From assembly GCF_004798935.1 (NCBI RefSeq), contig NZ_RAHT01000003.1:310001-374000 (forward strand): a DNA stretch of 64,000 nt. The letters run 5' to 3'. The notes below the pieces were generated by a model. That model saw nothing but the letters and a program-made list of their open reading frames with translations. It searched no databases and was not told where the DNA came from. Of the stretch, positions 63,475-64,000 are shown one piece after another. Each line of letters starts with the position of its first letter. Positions within the stretch are counted from its first letter, which is position 1. This DNA is from Ningiella ruwaisensis (GTDB lineage Bacteria > Pseudomonadota > Gammaproteobacteria > Enterobacterales > Alteromonadaceae). Both the position numbers and the translations under genes were made by a program.

Positions 63475-64000
63475 TTATTTACGACGTGCTAATAATCCTA
63501 AAAGCGCAAGACTTACTAAGGCAATGCTTGCTGGTGCACTGACTTCACTGACGCTTACTTCCAGCTGTGCATTGCTAAAGTCAGCCATCTTAAGCCCGAA
63601 AATAGGAGTAAGCGGGTCGCCATTGAAAAATCCTTCGTTAGGATCGATGCCTTGGTCAGCGCCTACTGAAAACAAATAGTCACCAACATTTAGTCCACTT
63701 ATGGTAATGCTGGCAAGCAAAATGTTATCTCCGCTTACTGCAAAAGGCATAAATGGAACGGCTGGAGCAGGAACGGAGCCTGACAAGGCATCACCATCTG
63801 TACTTATAAATGGAGTGAACATTGCCCCTAACTCAACGAGCATGTCGCTTGCAAAAAGCTGAGTAGCATCCTGAAACAAGTCTAATCCAAAGTTGGTAAA
63901 CGCACTGCCGTCTATCGTTGATGCACTTATATTAAGCACCAAGTCTTCGCCAAGGCTAAGGTTTTCATTTTCAGCGCTTAGGCTCAAAATAATCGCAGCA
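63475..64000 (-). CDS. PEP-CTERM-like surface protein, C-terminal part only
   Basis: The frame is open from the stop at 63475 to the end of the window, so the start lies beyond base 64000. About 175 residues are visible. The C-terminus VSAPASIALVSLALLGLLAR (then RK) has the three-part anchor of PEP-CTERM proteins: short motif (SAPAS in place of PEP), hydrophobic helix, basic tail. The domain before it is a beta-sandwich-like region (LSLGEDLVLNISASTIDG; VGDYLFSVGADQG), typical of cohesin-like modules or adhesins. Such proteins are processed by an exosortase and placed at the surface or in the exopolysaccharide matrix. No exosortase in this window. Confidence 0.85.
   Translation of the reverse strand, partial: AAIILSLSAENENLSLGEDLVLNISASTIDGSAFTNFGLDLFQDATQLFASDMLVELGAMFTPFISTDGDALSGSVPAPAVPFMPFAVSGDNILLASITISGLNVGDYLFSVGADQGIDPNEGFFNGDPLTPIFGLKMADFSNAQLEVSVSEVSAPASIALVSLALLGLLARRK

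Overview
The window is chromosomal DNA of a marine-type gammaproteobacterium, most likely an Alteromonadales (Alteromonadaceae-like) species. This rests on family content, not on a marker gene: biosynthetic speA, a glmU-glmS pair, a GG(D/E)EF protein and a receiver with a degenerate GGDEF domain, three large TonB-dependent receptors, and a PEP-CTERM-like surface protein with the VSAPAS variant anchor. No rRNA, tRNA, CRISPR array, prophage or complete insertion sequence was seen. Coding density is high and many genes have clear Shine-Dalgarno sites or ATGA overlaps, so several starts could be refined.

Layout. 1-19.1 kb: mostly housekeeping and signalling. It holds a truncated exported protein at the left edge, a MipA/OmpV porin-like protein, a hotdog protein, a TonB receptor, a receiver with degenerate GGDEF, speA, a membrane diguanylate cyclase, a serine hydrolase, an alkylation-repair pair (Ada N-terminus fused to AlkA glycosylase, then Ogt), a DMT exporter, glmU-glmS and an autoinhibited Fic enzyme with two inverted-repeat operators. 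19.2-36.0 kb: a zinc-acquisition island. It has an ABC permease with a frameshifted ATPase gene, two DUF3299 proteins around a lipoprotein, an M3 metallopeptidase, and a tightly packed minus-strand operon zrgA(DUF2796)-zur-merC-zigA-DUF1826. Facing that operon across a near-perfect Zur box is a TonB receptor with five His/Asp-rich insertions, then a His-containing lipoprotein resembling AztD. A two-domain secreted phosphatase fusion and a second COG0523 GTPase follow.

36.1-41.6 kb: a glycolipid module (GT2, VTT/DedA-like, ArnT-like GT39), then a PQQ-type sugar dehydrogenase operon with an AsmA-like protein. 41.7-46.2 kb: a large lipoprotein of unknown role, a yqjD-yqjE-yqjK-like stress operon and a ParDE toxin-antitoxin pair, followed by a MITE-like repeat. 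46.5-50.1 kb: an ABC transporter with a DesK/DesR-like two-component system whose kinase start appears disrupted at a run of ten A. 50.2-57 kb: a CBS protein, a type II NADH dehydrogenase and a siderophore receptor/PepSY operon. 57-64 kb: an S41 protease, a sigma-54 enhancer-binding response regulator with its membrane kinase, a divergent secreted protein preceded by a strong -24/-12 promoter and dyad elements, and a C-terminal PEP-CTERM-like fragment at the right edge.

How the genes work together. In the zinc island the receptor would import zinc or a zinc complex over the outer membrane, His-rich ZrgA and the lipoproteins would handle it in the periplasm, and the ABC/DUF3299 module would move it inward. 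The COG0523 GTPases would allocate it in the cytoplasm under Zur. At 60-63.4 kb, the kinase-regulator pair probably drives the neighbouring secreted 196-aa protein through sigma-54. Both models are inferences from layout and motifs.
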